From positions 28,555,696 to 28,619,695 of the forward strand of contig CM066312.1 of the NCBI GenBank assembly GCA_033807775.1: a DNA stretch of 64,000 nt. Direction: 5' to 3'. This document shows positions 9,825 through 22,000 of the stretch, piece after piece. The translations under genes were made by a program, and so were the position numbers. The stretch comes from Saussurea involucrata (taxonomy: Eukaryota; Streptophyta; Magnoliopsida; Asterales; Asteraceae). Each line of letters begins with the position of its first letter. Within the stretch, counting starts at the first letter, position 1. A model generated the notes under the pieces. The model worked only from the letters and a program-made list of their open reading frames with translations, ran no database searches and had not been told where the DNA came from.

Positions 9825-10699
9825 TGTCAGGATCGAATCTTAACAAGACAATAAACACTTAGAATTCAGAATTAAAGAATCTGCGGAAAAGAACTTTAAT
9901 TCTCACAATCAAGAACAATGTAACAGAAAATTCACCACTTTGTGTATTCACTAAATCGACTCACAAGATTACAACCAAACCTCAATCTTGTTGAACAGGC
10001 TCAACAAGACGACTTCTACTTCTCTAGAAATAGGGTTCTAAAACCTTGAGGTTAATTCTCTCTAAAATACAATCGAATTTAGAATTTTCTCTTGTATATT
10101 ATCTATATTCTCGTCTATTCTAATAGCTATCTATCAATACTATTTATACAAAAATAATTACAAGATAACTATCAAAAAGTAACTTGATCTTCTAAATCTT
10201 CGTTAAACATATCTTGATCAATTCCTTCTTTGTCTCCAAAAATATCGCATACCAACCTTAACAAACTCAGCAGTATTAACCTTCATTCTTCATGAGCAGT
10301 ACTAACAATCTCCAGCAGTATTAACTTTGTTCAGCAGTATTAATGATATTCCAGCAGTAGTAATATACCAGCAGTATTAACTTTGTTCAGCAGTATTAAT
10401 GATATTCCAGCAGTAGTAATATACCAGCAGTATTAACTTTGTTCAGCAGTATTAACCATGTACCAGCAGTACTAACCTTGACTTGCAGTAGTAACTTTGA
10501 CAAGCAGTACTAACCTCACATAAGCAGTATTAATAATGTTCCAGCAGTATTAATATCTCAGCAGTACTAACCTTGAACTAGCAGTAGTATCTTTGTTCTG
10601 GCAGCACTAACATTGATCTGGCAGTACTAACTTGATCTGGCAGTAGTAATGTTGTTCTGGCAGTACTAACCATACTTAGCATATCTTCAGTTCCCAACA
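9825..10699 (-). repeat. 5' LTR of element A (875 bp)
   Basis: In element orientation it reads TGTTGGGAACTGAAG...GATCCTGACA. The boundary at 10699 is supported by the gag frame of element D resuming at 10700. The U3 half is dominated by the 21-copy word array (10271-10670). No partner LTR is present in the window. Confidence 0.85.
10271..10670. repeat. 21-copy GCAGTANTAA(C/T) array in the A LTR
   Basis: Starts are near 10271, 10297, 10316, 10335, 10355, 10372, 10391, 10411, 10428, 10446, 10466, 10485, 10504, 10524, 10544, 10561, 10581, 10601, 10621, 10640 and 10660. Spacing is about 17-26 bp, mostly 19-20. Variants are GCAGTATTAAC, GCAGTACTAAC, GCAGTAGTAAT and one GCAGCACTAAC. All are in the same orientation as the internal array, and spacers are largely unrelated. 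In element orientation this is U3, so the words flank the LTR promoter. Confidence 0.95.
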
Positions 10700-12301
10700 T
10701 ATACATTATGGGCATTAAGAATAAAGAAGATATTAGTGGCAAATGAATTATGGGATTTGATAGAAGGAACGGGTACATCAAAAGAGATTGATGTAAGAAA
10801 GGATAGTTCTGCATCAGCATATCTATTTCAAGGATTACTAGAAGATTTGCAAATGCAAGTTGCGGGATGTGAAACAGCAAAAGAAATTTGGGACTCACTA
10901 AAGGCCAGATTTATTGGAACAGAAGACGTCCAACAGGCACACTCGCAACAACTAAAATCAGAATTTGAGAGACTCGTAATGAAAGAAGATGAATCAATAG
11001 ATTCATTTGCCGGGAAGTTGATGAGTATTATTACAAAGGCCGCTACGTGTGGATTGACGTTTGATGAACAAACAAAAGTACGGAAATTACTTAATGCAGT
11101 GCCAGATAAGTTTGTACCAGTAGTAGCAACCATTGAAATGGTTGTTGATTTTAAGAAAGTAAAATTAGAGGAAATTATTGGGAAACTTAAGACTTATGAA
11201 GAAAGACTTAAGTTCAGAAAAGGAAGTGAGGAAGATAATAGTGAGAAGTTGCTATTCACACGTCAAGGGAATGACGGAAATTATGAACACAACTATGGAA
11301 ATGGTAGACGAGGAGGTGGTAATCAGACACGAGGAAGAGGCCGAGGAAGATTTGCAAGAGATAGTAAGTATGAAGATAGTTATGATAAAAGAAAGAAAAA
11401 CCCTAGAGATCAAAACTACCATAGAAGAGATATTAGAGAAATAGAATGTTATAATTGTCATGAGTTTGGACACTATGCTGCAGATTGTCCAAAACCAGAC
11501 CATAGAAAAGAAATTTCAAAGCTTGTGGAAGAAGATTTAGAACCAACGTTGTTAATGGCTATGAGCAAGGATGAAAACGAGATGGCATTTTTAGAAGAAG
11601 AACCAAGATGGAATGGAATTGTCATTGAGAAGGATGAAATTCCAAAAGACAAGTTAGAAGACATGAGGTCAAAATTGGAAATTGATTTGAGGAGTAAACT
11701 AGAGTTTTGGAAGTTAGAAATACTTCAAGACATAGAAATGGAGAGACAAGAGTTTGAGAAGAAAATGAGGAATAGAGAGATAGCATTTGAGAAACAAATG
11801 GAGAGAAAGTTAGAGAACCTGGAGAAGTTGAGAAATTGCACAAGCAAAGAGATGAAAGAGTCAAAAGCAGAACATTTTGAGAAAGAGAATCATGAAGTTG
11901 TTTTAGATAAGAAACATCAAGAAAATGAACCAAGCATTGAAAAGGGCAAATGCAAGAAGCATCATGAAACACTATCGAGAAAGCAAGCATTGGAAAGCCA
12001 AGTTGAGAAACACATAAAATCAAGCAACAAGAAAATTGAACCAGAAGATCATGATACAAGTACTACAAACAAATTGTTGAAGATTCAAGATTATGAAATG
12101 ATACGAATGAAGAAAGATAGTGACAAAGCTGACAAAGATGATCGAGATGAGATTGAAGACAAGGAAGAAAGAAGTCAAATCAAAGAGGAAGTTCAGAACA
12201 TAGTTCGTGTTAAAGACAAAAACAAAGGAAGTGGAAACAAGCCAAAGTTCAGAGAGCAAGACTTCCTACAACCTGCCCAAGATAAGGATGATGGAGCTTG
12301 A
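10700..12301 (+). CDS. Copia-type Gag fused to a long coiled coil (element D), N-terminus missing
   Basis: The frame is open without interruption from 10700 (YTLWALRIKK, a typical Copia Gag start segment) to the stop at 12299-12301; the first Met is at 10736. Residues 1-150 (from that Met) match the UBN2-type capsid region, with LWDLIEG, an AKEIWDSL helix and a VRKLLNAVP segment. A Gly/Arg-rich stretch is followed by one knuckle CYNCHEFGHYAADC at about residues 239-252. After a MAMSKDENEMAFLEEE segment, where an ordinary Copia would go into protease, the protein becomes about 230 residues of Lys/Glu-rich predicted coiled coil. It probably contributes particle protein in trans with another Copia. 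It is intact in frame apart from the insertion. Confidence 0.8.
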   Translation, partial: YTLWALRIKKILVANELWDLIEGTGTSKEIDVRKDSSASAYLFQGLLEDLQMQVAGCETAKEIWDSLKARFIGTEDVQQAHSQQLKSEFERLVMKEDESIDSFAGKLMSIITKAATCGLTFDEQTKVRKLLNAVPDKFVPVVATIEMVVDFKKVKLEEIIGKLKTYEERLKFRKGSEEDNSEKLLFTRQGNDGNYEHNYGNGRRGGGNQTRGRGRGRFARDSKYEDSYDKRKKNPRDQNYHRRDIREIECYNCHEFGHYAADCPKPDHRKEISKLVEEDLEPTLLMAMSKDENEMAFLEEEPRWNGIVIEKDEIPKDKLEDMRSKLEIDLRSKLEFWKLEILQDIEMERQEFEKKMRNREIAFEKQMERKLENLEKLRNCTSKEMKESKAEHFEKENHEVVLDKKHQENEPSIEKGKCKKHHETLSRKQALESQVEKHIKSSNKKIEPEDHDTSTTNKLLKIQDYEMIRMKKDSDKADKDDRDEIEDKEERSQIKEEVQNIVRVKDKNKGSGNKPKFREQDFLQPAQDKDDGA

Positions 12302-12338
12302 AGATATTGAAGGCATGGATTAATAAATTAGGGGGGAG

Positions 12339-12593
12339 TGTTGAATACTAACTTATTAATCCATGTAAGTCAAATATTTATGTATGTATATAAGTTAAGG
12401 CAGTTAAGTTTGTGAAGGGACATGTCGTTTAGAATAGTTGTGTCTGTTAGAAAAGTCATACCAATTAGTGAACCGGTATGATGGTTCGTATGTGTCTATT
12501 GGGAAAGTATAAATACCCATGTAAACTACTTTGTAAACCAACGATTGTTTACCAATAAAATTAGTGTGATTATTATTGTGATTCAATTGTTCA
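12339..12593 (+). repeat. 3' LTR of element D (about 255 bp; right end uncertain)
   Basis: It starts TGTTGAATACTAAC directly after the polypurine tract. It contains a TATA-like GTATAAATACCC near 12508 and an AATAAAA polyadenylation-type signal near 12556. I place the end at GTTCA (12593); an end at GGTACA near 12620 is also possible because no second copy is available. Confidence 0.6.
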
Positions 12594-12900
12594 TAGAAAG
12601 TACCGAGCAGTGGTACAACATTCAGTAGGTTGCTTTTGGATCTTATTTCCATAATACAACGTGAACATTTATTAGTAAGCCTGATTGGGTTATACGCTAG
12701 TGTAGTACTAAGATTGGATATAAGGTTTTTCTTCCCAATCATGTGATCAATGGCCCTTGAATCAGTAATCCAAGATAATAAGCATGTAGAAGCACAAGTA
12801 GATGATGTACTTTTACTGTGATGTACTAACACTAGGAGTATATGAAACATGTTCAGAAGATCCAGGATATAATATTGGACCTCTCATTTTCTAAAGGGCC
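12594..12900 (-). pseudogene. Degenerate Copia protease/Gag fragment (target of element D)
   Basis: The minus strand encodes SWITDSRAIDHMIGKKNL, recognisable as a Copia protease active-site region (usual DSGATDHM, here with Gly to Arg and Thr to Ile changes), followed by a short conserved tail up to about 12600. Upstream gag C-terminal sequence is just recognisable to about 12900. The fragment is old and carries stops. Confidence 0.6.
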
Positions 12901-15054
12901 GGGTTGTCATAACATCTTTAGGCTACGTGGAATTGAGGATGACGTGGGGCAGTCAGGATCCGAGTCTAAAACTATGGAAATTTATACAATATACTTATCA
13001 TGTCGATAGTCCTTGCAATATAGCATTTCATTCACTAGAAGTTGCATGCCAATAATTCAGTCTCAAACGATTGTGATGGTGAGTTACTCAAGTACATTTC
13101 TCTGGCAAGGTAATACATGGATGCTAACGACTGTCGACTGAGATGCTAGGTGAGTAGGTAGTATGTGGTAGCATGGGGTAAAAACTAGAATAATTTGGAG
13201 ATGAATCTTGAAGTGAAAATTAGCACATTCGTTTTAGTTTGTTGTTCTCTTAAATTTTTAAATCAAGAGAGGTACAGAGAAGAGAACCTAGAGTTCCTTT
13301 GACAACTTAGATAGATTGGTGTAGTACTCGTATAGACCTAAGTCACCCTGCTCATATCTAAAGTAAGACTTTAATACAAAATGCATACGAGACATGGACT
13401 CCTAAAAAGGTTGAGATGAAAGAGTATGCATACTCCGACATCCTTTTATAGTATGGTTTGTTCTAGGTGATGTTCAAGACTTGTGTTTCCGTAGGGCCAT
13501 TTAGGTTCCATTATTATTGAGTTTTCTTCATGAGTTGTAGTAGGGTTCAGAGTATCTTAAATCAAATAATCATCTTTATGTCAACTTTTAATGTCGTCTT
13601 GGACAAATATACTATATTAAACTATAAGTGGAATCTTCAATAGCAAAATCGTTTACTATAACTTGAATTGCGGGTTTATCTCCCATGATGATCCAATACT
13701 AAATTATAGAACAAGACCTTAGGATGAATAAACCAATTCAGCCAAGGTGTTTCTTCCAACTATAAAGCAATGAATAGCCGATTAATGAAGGATTGGTAAC
13801 ACTAGAAGAGGTAAATAATAATATGCTAATGGCACACGAAGGCAACTGAAATGGCAGTTGGGCAAGGAGTTCATCACATGACAACAACAGAGGTGACATA
13901 GCTATGGTTTCGTCACACTGGAGATGTGAAGACAACTATGTTACCTCGCACTACAAGAGGGTGGTGGCAGCTTAGGAGTTTGTCCCCCAGTGTTAGTGAA
14001 GTGATCGCCTCAAATACATGTATACAATGTTAGGCTATAAAGGAAACATGTTGCACACTCGATAGAACTAATGGGTAAGTTCCATTCTTTTAGTGGTGAA
14101 CTATACCCTAAGATCTTTATTTGGTGGTACATGAGTTAGCTATAACTATAAGGACATAGAAAGACACTTCTTTCTTTATTTCCCCACTTATTTTGGTCTG
14201 TGTCCCCCCGAGGGTTCAAATGTCAACATTGTTGATTTTTTTTTTGGTTTCGTAAGTTTTTAGGATGTTGTACAACTCATCAAACACATGGTAAAAGTGA
14301 TTGATGCATAAAGTGTACAATTAATATAAGCCACATATTTTCTCTGGGAAGGCTCCATGCTTCAACTTGCACCAAAAGTGGCTGACAAGGTGATTGTGTA
14401 CGACCACATGGAAAGCGAGATCGATATATTACTAATCGGGAGAAACTACAACGTGTTTGTGAGATCCTTGGATCAACAATCAACTACCCAAAGTTTTCTC
14501 AAAACAAAACTATCAAAAAGAAAAGTTGAAGGGAAAACTAAATAGTGAAGAAATATTATATGTGATGATACACACTTCTCTACGTCCCAAATACCTAAGC
14601 ATATGTTTGTGGAACAATATGAATAGTTAGATCGTAATATACAATATTTAGATATCGTGATTTGTTGTATCATGTCGGTTTGCATTGTGGTTTATTGTTA
14701 CCAGTTTGGGACCGTCATTTGGTAATACCATATTTGAAACAGCGACCGACCCTACAAGGATATGGTTTGTACTCTAGTTTTAAATAGAAAGTTGATTAAT
14801 ATATAAAGAAATTGTCTGGGATATTCATCTACCTAAAAAGTAGTGAGAAAGATTAAAATTTTCAACTAATGATTCACCATATCGTGGAAATTTATGCTAT
14901 CATGAGAAATTTGTTGGTGTTCTCCGAAGTTACCAATTTTTTTAATCATCATTAAAATGAATGTCGTTCTTAGTGTTGGCATGATAAACATTCAGTAAAT
15001 CATGTGTTGGTCTATATGCATATATTATTTAGATGTGATTTTATATTATGGCAG
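12901..15054. other. Unassigned intronic or intergenic DNA
   Basis: I see no supported gene, RNA or complete mobile element. ORFs are short, and no earlier exons of the hydrolase gene are recognisable. The end of the stretch is the intron upstream of the exon at 15055. Confidence 0.5.
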
Positions 15055-16039
15055 GAGAATATATGGGTCTTACAGGTGCTAGACTGGATGGTACTGAAAT
15101 GCTTGCATGTGGTCTTGCAACCCACTTTGTCTCGTTAGAGGTACATGCCACTTATGTTTGAAAATCCATTACACTAAAGTAAAACCCATGTGTGGTATGT
15201 TTACAACAAAGAATGGAGGCAAGACAAGACAACAAACACTACTAAACAAAACCCGATTTTCGGCGGATTTTTTCGGCGGGTTTTTCGCCTGAAATTTTCC
15301 GACGGATTTTCGGCGGAAATTAAAAAAGTCAAAATTCGTTGACTTCCGCCGAAAATCCCAAAAAAAAAAAAATTTTTATTTTATTTTTCAAAAATCTCGA
15401 TATTTTTTCGGCGGATTTTCGGCGGAATATAATTAATAATTTTTTAATTATGATCCGCCGAAAATCCGTCGGAAATCCGCCGGAATTTTATTAATTAGTT
15501 AAAAATTAATTAATAAATAAAAAAATTAATTTAAAATCCGCCGAAAATCCGCCGAAAATCTAAATCTAATTAAATTTAAATGAAAATTAAATTTTAAAAT
15601 CCGCCGAAAATATAAATCTAATTAAATTTAAATGGAAATTATTATTTTTTAAATCCGCCAAAAATATATTTTTTAATTATGTTGTTAATTAAAATTTTGT
15701 TAATTATGGCGAAGATTTCAGGCGGAAAAATCCGCCGAAAAAAGTCAATCTCGGCGCCACTTTTTCCGGCGACCATATCCGCCGAAAAATCCGCCGAAAA
15801 CAGTGATTTTCGCCGGATTTTCGGCGGATTTTTCCGCCTGAAATCTAGATATTTTAGTAGTGAAATCATTTCTTCTCAATAGTAAGCCAAATATGCTTGC
15901 ATCAACTAAAAGTAAGAGAAAAATAAGTCATCAACTTATTATGTGTACACTTTTATATATCTTCAAATATATGATGTGTTAGATAATTTCTCTCTCTTGC
16001 TGGTTTGGTTTTATACATATAGTATGTATATGCACTCAT

Positions 16040-16083
<44 letters not shown>

Positions 16084-19000
16084 CTAATATTGGATTCAAA
16101 TGATATAACCCATAGTCTTGTCACAAAGTCCATTATCATCGTTATACTTAGGGAGAAACATATTGGGAAATTCTAAACCAAAATGAATCCATGTAAGGTA
16201 AGATTTAGGGAGCGTTTGGTTCATTTTAAGGAATGTGAATGAAAATGAAAATGAGAATGCAGGAGAATGGGAATAGAAATGAACATTCCATTATTGCTGT
16301 TTGGTTAAATCAATATAATTAATAAAAAAAATTTATATAATTTTTTTAATACAAATATGTGAATTCCAACGTGAAAATAAAAAATATTTTTCATTCAACA
16401 TCGAGAAATGAAGGGGACGTATGAGAAAAATGACTAAGCGGGAATAAAATTTTAATCCCCCCAATTTAGTCAGGAATGGAAATTAATGGGTTTGGGGTAA
16501 TGATTCCATTATATTATATCAAACCAAACAGCAGTTTTCATTATCATTCTCATTCCTTACCCCTTAATACCCCCAACCAAACACCCCCTTAATAATCATT
16601 GACCTCATCCCGTAAGGTTAAAGCAACTGTTTCCATGAAAATCCCAACTTGTGAATTGTGTGACAAATAGAGAAAGTAAGGAATGATAAAGATCTGAAAT
16701 GCTGGTTAAGTGGAAGTAAAAAGATACAAATAGATATTGGTACAAGAAAAGCATAACCAATTTAAGGAAACAACATAAATCTAGTCTATTGTGTTCTCTA
16801 GCTATAATCCCTACCCTTAGTTCGCTACCTATGTCTCCACAAGCTTCTATCAGATGTCATGTCCTTGAAAAGTCCTATAGTTACCATGTCTAACCTCAGT
16901 TTTTCATCCCACATCCTCCTCGGCCTACCCCTCGCTGCCATATGTCTCCTATACTTGTCTCCTACGAACATGATCAGACCACCACATTCGCCCATCCTTC
17001 AACTTATACGCGATAGCTGCAACTCAAGACGTTGTTCAAAATACCTCGTTTTGTATCCGTTCAAACATGGTTTAACCACAAGTCCATCAAAGCATCCTCA
17101 TTCCCATATCTTCCATATTTTTCTCATGTGCCTTCTTTATCACCCAACATTCCAGCCCATAAAACATAGTTGGTTTGATGACTAATCTTGAAAACTTTCA
17201 TCAATTTTAGTGGACCTTCTTGTCACACAACAGCCCTAGGGAGGCTCTCCACTTTATCTATCCTTACCTTGATGTGATGTGTTATGTCATCCCCGATATT
17301 GCTTTCATGAATCATGAAGCCTAAATACTTAAATTGTCCATCTAGGATACCATTTATCCCCAAATAATGACTTCCACCCCTTCATCAATGCATTCCTTGC
17401 TGAAATTGTTGGATACATATTATGTTTCGAACAACTTATAATATTTTCTACGATGTTGACTTTCACCCATTGACATATCTCATTTTATCCCCCACTTTAT
17501 GAAGTTTTTCCATATCACGACAACACTATCATATGCCTTTTCTAAATCGATTAACACCATGTGCAAGTCCCCACTACGCTCTCTGTACTTATCCATGTGT
17601 TGTCTAAGAAGGTGGATTGCCTCAATCGTGAACTGTCTAGGAATGAATCCAAATTGATTCTCCATCATCCTTGTCTCGCATGGCACCCTCACCTCAATGA
17701 CTTGCTCCTATAATTTTATTGTCTGGCTAAGTAACTTTATGCCTCCTGATAGTTATTGCACCGTTGTATATTACCTTTGTTCTTATATAGTGGCACCACC
17801 ATACTAAACCTCCACTCTTTAAGTATCTTGGCAGTCCTAACTGTGATGTTGAAGAGTATTGTCATCCACTGAGCCCCATCTTCCCATAGACACATCCAAG
17901 CCTTAATGGGATCTAGTGTAGGCCTACAACCTTATCTATCCCCATATTCACTTCCGTTACACTTAATTTTTAACAAAAGAAAAAAATTGTAAGGGCTTTG
18001 TTGTCACTTTACTCCCTTTATCCCACACTTTTGCTAGTGTCATTAAATAACTTTTGAAAGTACCTACCCTATCTTTCGTTAATGTATTCACACTTTATTA
18101 AAACCTGGTTATTTTCATCCTTAATACACCTTCGACTTCCTAATTCCTGAAGCCTTAATTCCTTGGGTAACATGTATATTCCATTCTCTCCATCCTTAGT
18201 ATCTAACTCTTGTACATCTCCTCATGCGCCTTCTCTTTAGTCATAAACACTTCTTTTTTCACCTATCGCTCTACTTCCTTGTACAATTCTCACAACCTAC
18301 TTCTTTCCTTGTCCTCCCTACATGCATGAGCTCCTTAAAACAAATTTACTTCATCGTAACCGTCTCTAAGTACAATTTCGTTCCACTACCCAAACTCCCT
18401 GTGGCCCTAGTTGATGTAGAGCGCCTAGCAACTCGACACAAAGAACAAATGGACCACGCGAAACGAAACCGAAACAGAGACTTGCGCGGTTTAGCGCGCG
18501 ACTTGCAAACTTCGGCATAAACCGCGCAACCCTCTGGAGGACTAAACGAACAATGACTTACGCGGGTTTCCCCGTGACATGCAACCCGCGGCCTAAACCG
18601 TGCGGGTCCTCCAGAACGCACTATCAGCTATTTTAATTCTTTATTGCTTTCTAGTTATGTTCCAATAAGGGTTCTTTCTATTAGAGATTGATACCATTGA
18701 TAGTTTCCTTAATTATCTTGTCTAGCTTAGTATAAATAGGCTTATTAGGTTTCATTGTTAATCAATTCAGTTATTATCCAATTTAATACAAGTTCTTGGC
18801 ATTCAAGACTTTTGGTTACTTTCCGGGTTTACGTTTGTAAACTTGATATTTTCACACTCGACGCTTGTCGATCCGTTCCGCACCTAATCCTACTGCGTCA
18901 GTTGGTATCAGAGCACATACTTACCTGTCTCTTCACCTTTTAGATGGCAGACCAACCGCCACCACCACCACCCGTTACTAGAGCAGAATTCTAAAGGTTA

Positions 19001-22000
19001 GAAGCGGCTGTTACCGCACTAACAACCGCAGTCACCACCCAGCTCAACGTCAACAACAACAACCGCCCCAGACAAGACAGGTACAAGGGCCATTATCGAC
19101 CCCAACCCGGTGGCCGACGCCACCCGGTCACCAGTTCTAGTTCCGACTCCGAATCCGACGGAGATGTGGAACCACCACGGAGAGACCCCGATTACCGAAT
19201 GAAGGCCGACATTCCCTACTTCTATGGGAATATGGGCGTTGAAGAATTCTTGGATTGGCAAATCGAGGTCGACCGCTTCTTCGACATCATGGAAATCCCC
19301 GAACACAAACAAGTCAAGATGGTAGCTTTCCGCCTGAAAAGCAACGCAGCCGTATGGTGGGACAAGTTGATAACCCAACGACAACGGCAACGGAAAGGTC
19401 CGGTACGTTCATGGAGAAGAGTGAAACAACTTATGGCCGAACGATTCCTACCCGAAGACTACGAGCAAATATTGTACAAGATGTACTTGGATTGCTCCCA
19501 AGGATCGAGAACCGTAGCCGAATACACCACCGATTTCATTCGCCTCTCCGAACGGAACGAAATCGGCGAGACCGAAGGCCAAAGAGTCGCGCGCTACATC
19601 AACGGCCTCAAAGGTTCGATACAAGATAAAATCGGACTTCAAACCGTTTGGACGGTAACGGAAGCATCAAGCTTAGCCATGAAGGTTGAGTTTATGGAGA
19701 AAACCACTCGAGCCTCATCCTATCGCCGATACACCACACCGACTCCCACCGAAGCCACCAATTCCGCATCTGATAAAGGAAAAGGTATCACACCAAACTC
19801 ATCCACACGCGACACCAATCCACTACGGAACTCTACCGGGTCCCAAAGCAAACCCGACACACCGAAACCATCCAACCCTTACGCCAAACCGACAGGATCT
19901 AAATGTTACCGTTGTGGCCAACCGGGCCATAGATCCAATGAAGGCACCAACCGAAGAACAGTCGGTCTCGTAGATGAAAACGAAAGCGAAGAGGAAGACG
20001 AGTATAAAGGAGCTGAATTTGCGGAAGAAGAATCCGACGAAAGAGTAAACATCGTACTCCAAAGGGTCCTTCTCTCTCCAAAGGAAGAAGGCCAAAGAAA
20101 GAACCTTTTCCGCACTTATTGCTCCATCAACAAAAAAGTTTGCAACTTGATCGTGGACAACGGAAGCTGCGAGAATCTAGTGTCCAAAAAGTTAGTATAT
20201 TACCTTGATCTACCGACCCAACCGCACGACGCCCCCTACTCCCTCGGATGGGTAAAGAAAGGACCACAAGCTCGTGTAACCCAAGCGTGTAAGGTTCCCC
20301 TCTCTATCGGCAAATATTACAAGGAGGATGTCCTTTGCGACGTCCTCGACATGGACGCTTGCCACATCTTACTCGGCCGACCATGGCAATACGACAACGA
20401 TGTTACCTACAAAGGAAGAGACAATGTGATGATATTCCGTTGGGGCGACCGTAAAATCGCCATGGCACCCGTGACTAGCTTCCACAAAGCCCCAGAAAAG
20501 AAAGGTGAAAACGTTCTCATCATCACCTCCGATGTACAACTCCTTGAAAACGACTTCAAGGAAACTCAACTCTTCTGTCCCATAGTCGTTAAAGGCTTAA
20601 TGAGCGCCGAAAAGATCAATGAGGAAATCCCGGCAGAAGTCAACGAGATACTTAAAGACTTCACAGAATTAATCTCCGACGACCTACCACCGGAATTACA
20701 ACCAATGAGAGACATCCAACATCAAATAGATCTAATCCCGGGCGCAAATCTGCCAAACCTTCCTCACTACCGCATGAGCCCTAAAGAAAACGAGATCTTG
20801 AGGGAACAAGTTGAAGACCTACTAAGAAAAGGGTTTATCCGCGAAAGCCTAAGGCCTTGTGCAGTCCTCGTTCTTCTTGTACCAAAGAAAGGTAATCAAT
20901 GGCGAATGTGCATTGACAGCCGCGCCATCAATAAAATCACCATCAAGTACCGTTTCCCCATTCCCCGTTTAGAAGACATGCTAGATGAACTCGTCGGCTC
21001 AAAGTTATTTACAAAGATCGGCCTTCGCAGCGGTTATCATCAAATCCGAATCCGACCCGGCGACAAATGGAACACCGCATTCAAAACACCATTCGGGCTT
21101 TACGAATGGTTAGTCATGTCATTCGGGACTTCAAACGCCCCTAGCACGTTCATGAGGACAATGAACCAAGTCCTCTGCCCGTTCATCGGCTCATTCGTAG
21201 TTGTATACTTCGGCGACATCCTTATCTATAGCCTAAACAAAACCGACTACCTCGAGCATCTCCGACAAATCTTGACCGTGCTCCAAGAAAACAAGCTCTA
21301 TGTCAACCTCAAAAAGTGCACTTTCTGCACCAACAAGCTCCTATTTCTCGGATTCGTTGTTGGAGAATCCGGTATAGAGGTAGACGAAGACAAGGTCCGT
21401 GCAATAAAAGAAAGGCCAACTCCCAAAACCGTGTCCGATGTCCGAAGCTTCCATGGTTTAGCGACATTCTACCGACGGTTCGTACGAGATTTCAGCACCA
21501 TCACCGCACCAATGACCAAGTGTCTAAAGAAAGGAAAGTTCCAATGGGGGCCCGATCAAGACAAAATCTTCGCGGAGATCAAGCGCAAGCTAAGCTCCGC
21601 ACCAATCCTAGCTCTACCCGACTTCGACAAAGTCTTTGAAGTCGAATGTGATGCAAGCGGAATAGGGGTAGGAGCTGTCCTCTCCCAAGAAAAACGCCCC
21701 ATCGTTTTCTTTAGCGAGAAACTAAGCGACGCTCGCCAAAAGTGGAGCACCTATGATCAAGAATTCTACGCCGTCTTCCGAGCCTTAAAGCAATGGGAGC
21801 ATCACCTCGTACAAAAAGAATTCGTTCTCTTTACCGACCATCAAGCCCTCAAGTTCATCAATAGCCAAAAGACGGTAAGCAAGATGCATGCACGATGGGT
21901 AAGTTACCTCCAGAAATTCCCTTTTGTCATCAAACACAAATCTGGAGTCCTCAACCGCGTGGCCGATGCCTTGAGTAGACGCGCCACACTAATGATCACA

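Larger units (their letters stand above)
5832..10699 (-). mobile_element. Element A: SIRE-like Copia derivative lacking integrase, RT and RNase H
   Basis: In element orientation (minus) the order is LTR (10699-9825), PBS, gag (9782-8352), start of protease (8341 to about 8118), a 17-20-bp repeat array (8112-7690), a TATA box (7664-7657) and an extra ORF (7532 to 5832, then cut by element C). Integrase, RT and RNase H are absent: protease homology stops where the repeat array begins. The gag also lacks the N-terminal capsid-like region seen in element B. It is therefore a non-autonomous member of the same lineage as B. A lies inside the gag ORF of element D, which resumes at 10700; the flanking TATAC would be one target-duplication half. 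Its 3' LTR is out of the window. Confidence 0.8.
10700..12593 (+). mobile_element. Element D: gag-only Copia element (TR-GAG type), 5' end displaced by element A
   Basis: The Gag frame is open from the very first base after the A LTR, followed by a polypurine tract (AGGGGGGAG, ends 12338) and a short LTR-like sequence starting TGTTGAATAC. There is no protease, integrase or RT: Gag passes directly into a long charged coiled coil and then the PPT. This fits a terminal-repeat-with-gag non-autonomous retrotransposon. Its 5' LTR and the first Gag codons must lie beyond the far end of element A, off the left of the window. Confidence 0.7.

Noticed and set aside
14357..14545. Possible upstream exon of the hydrolase gene
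   Set aside because: The translation does not match the expected crotonase segments (oxyanion CAGGDV or FPDVGASYFLSRL), and the borders are not convincing.
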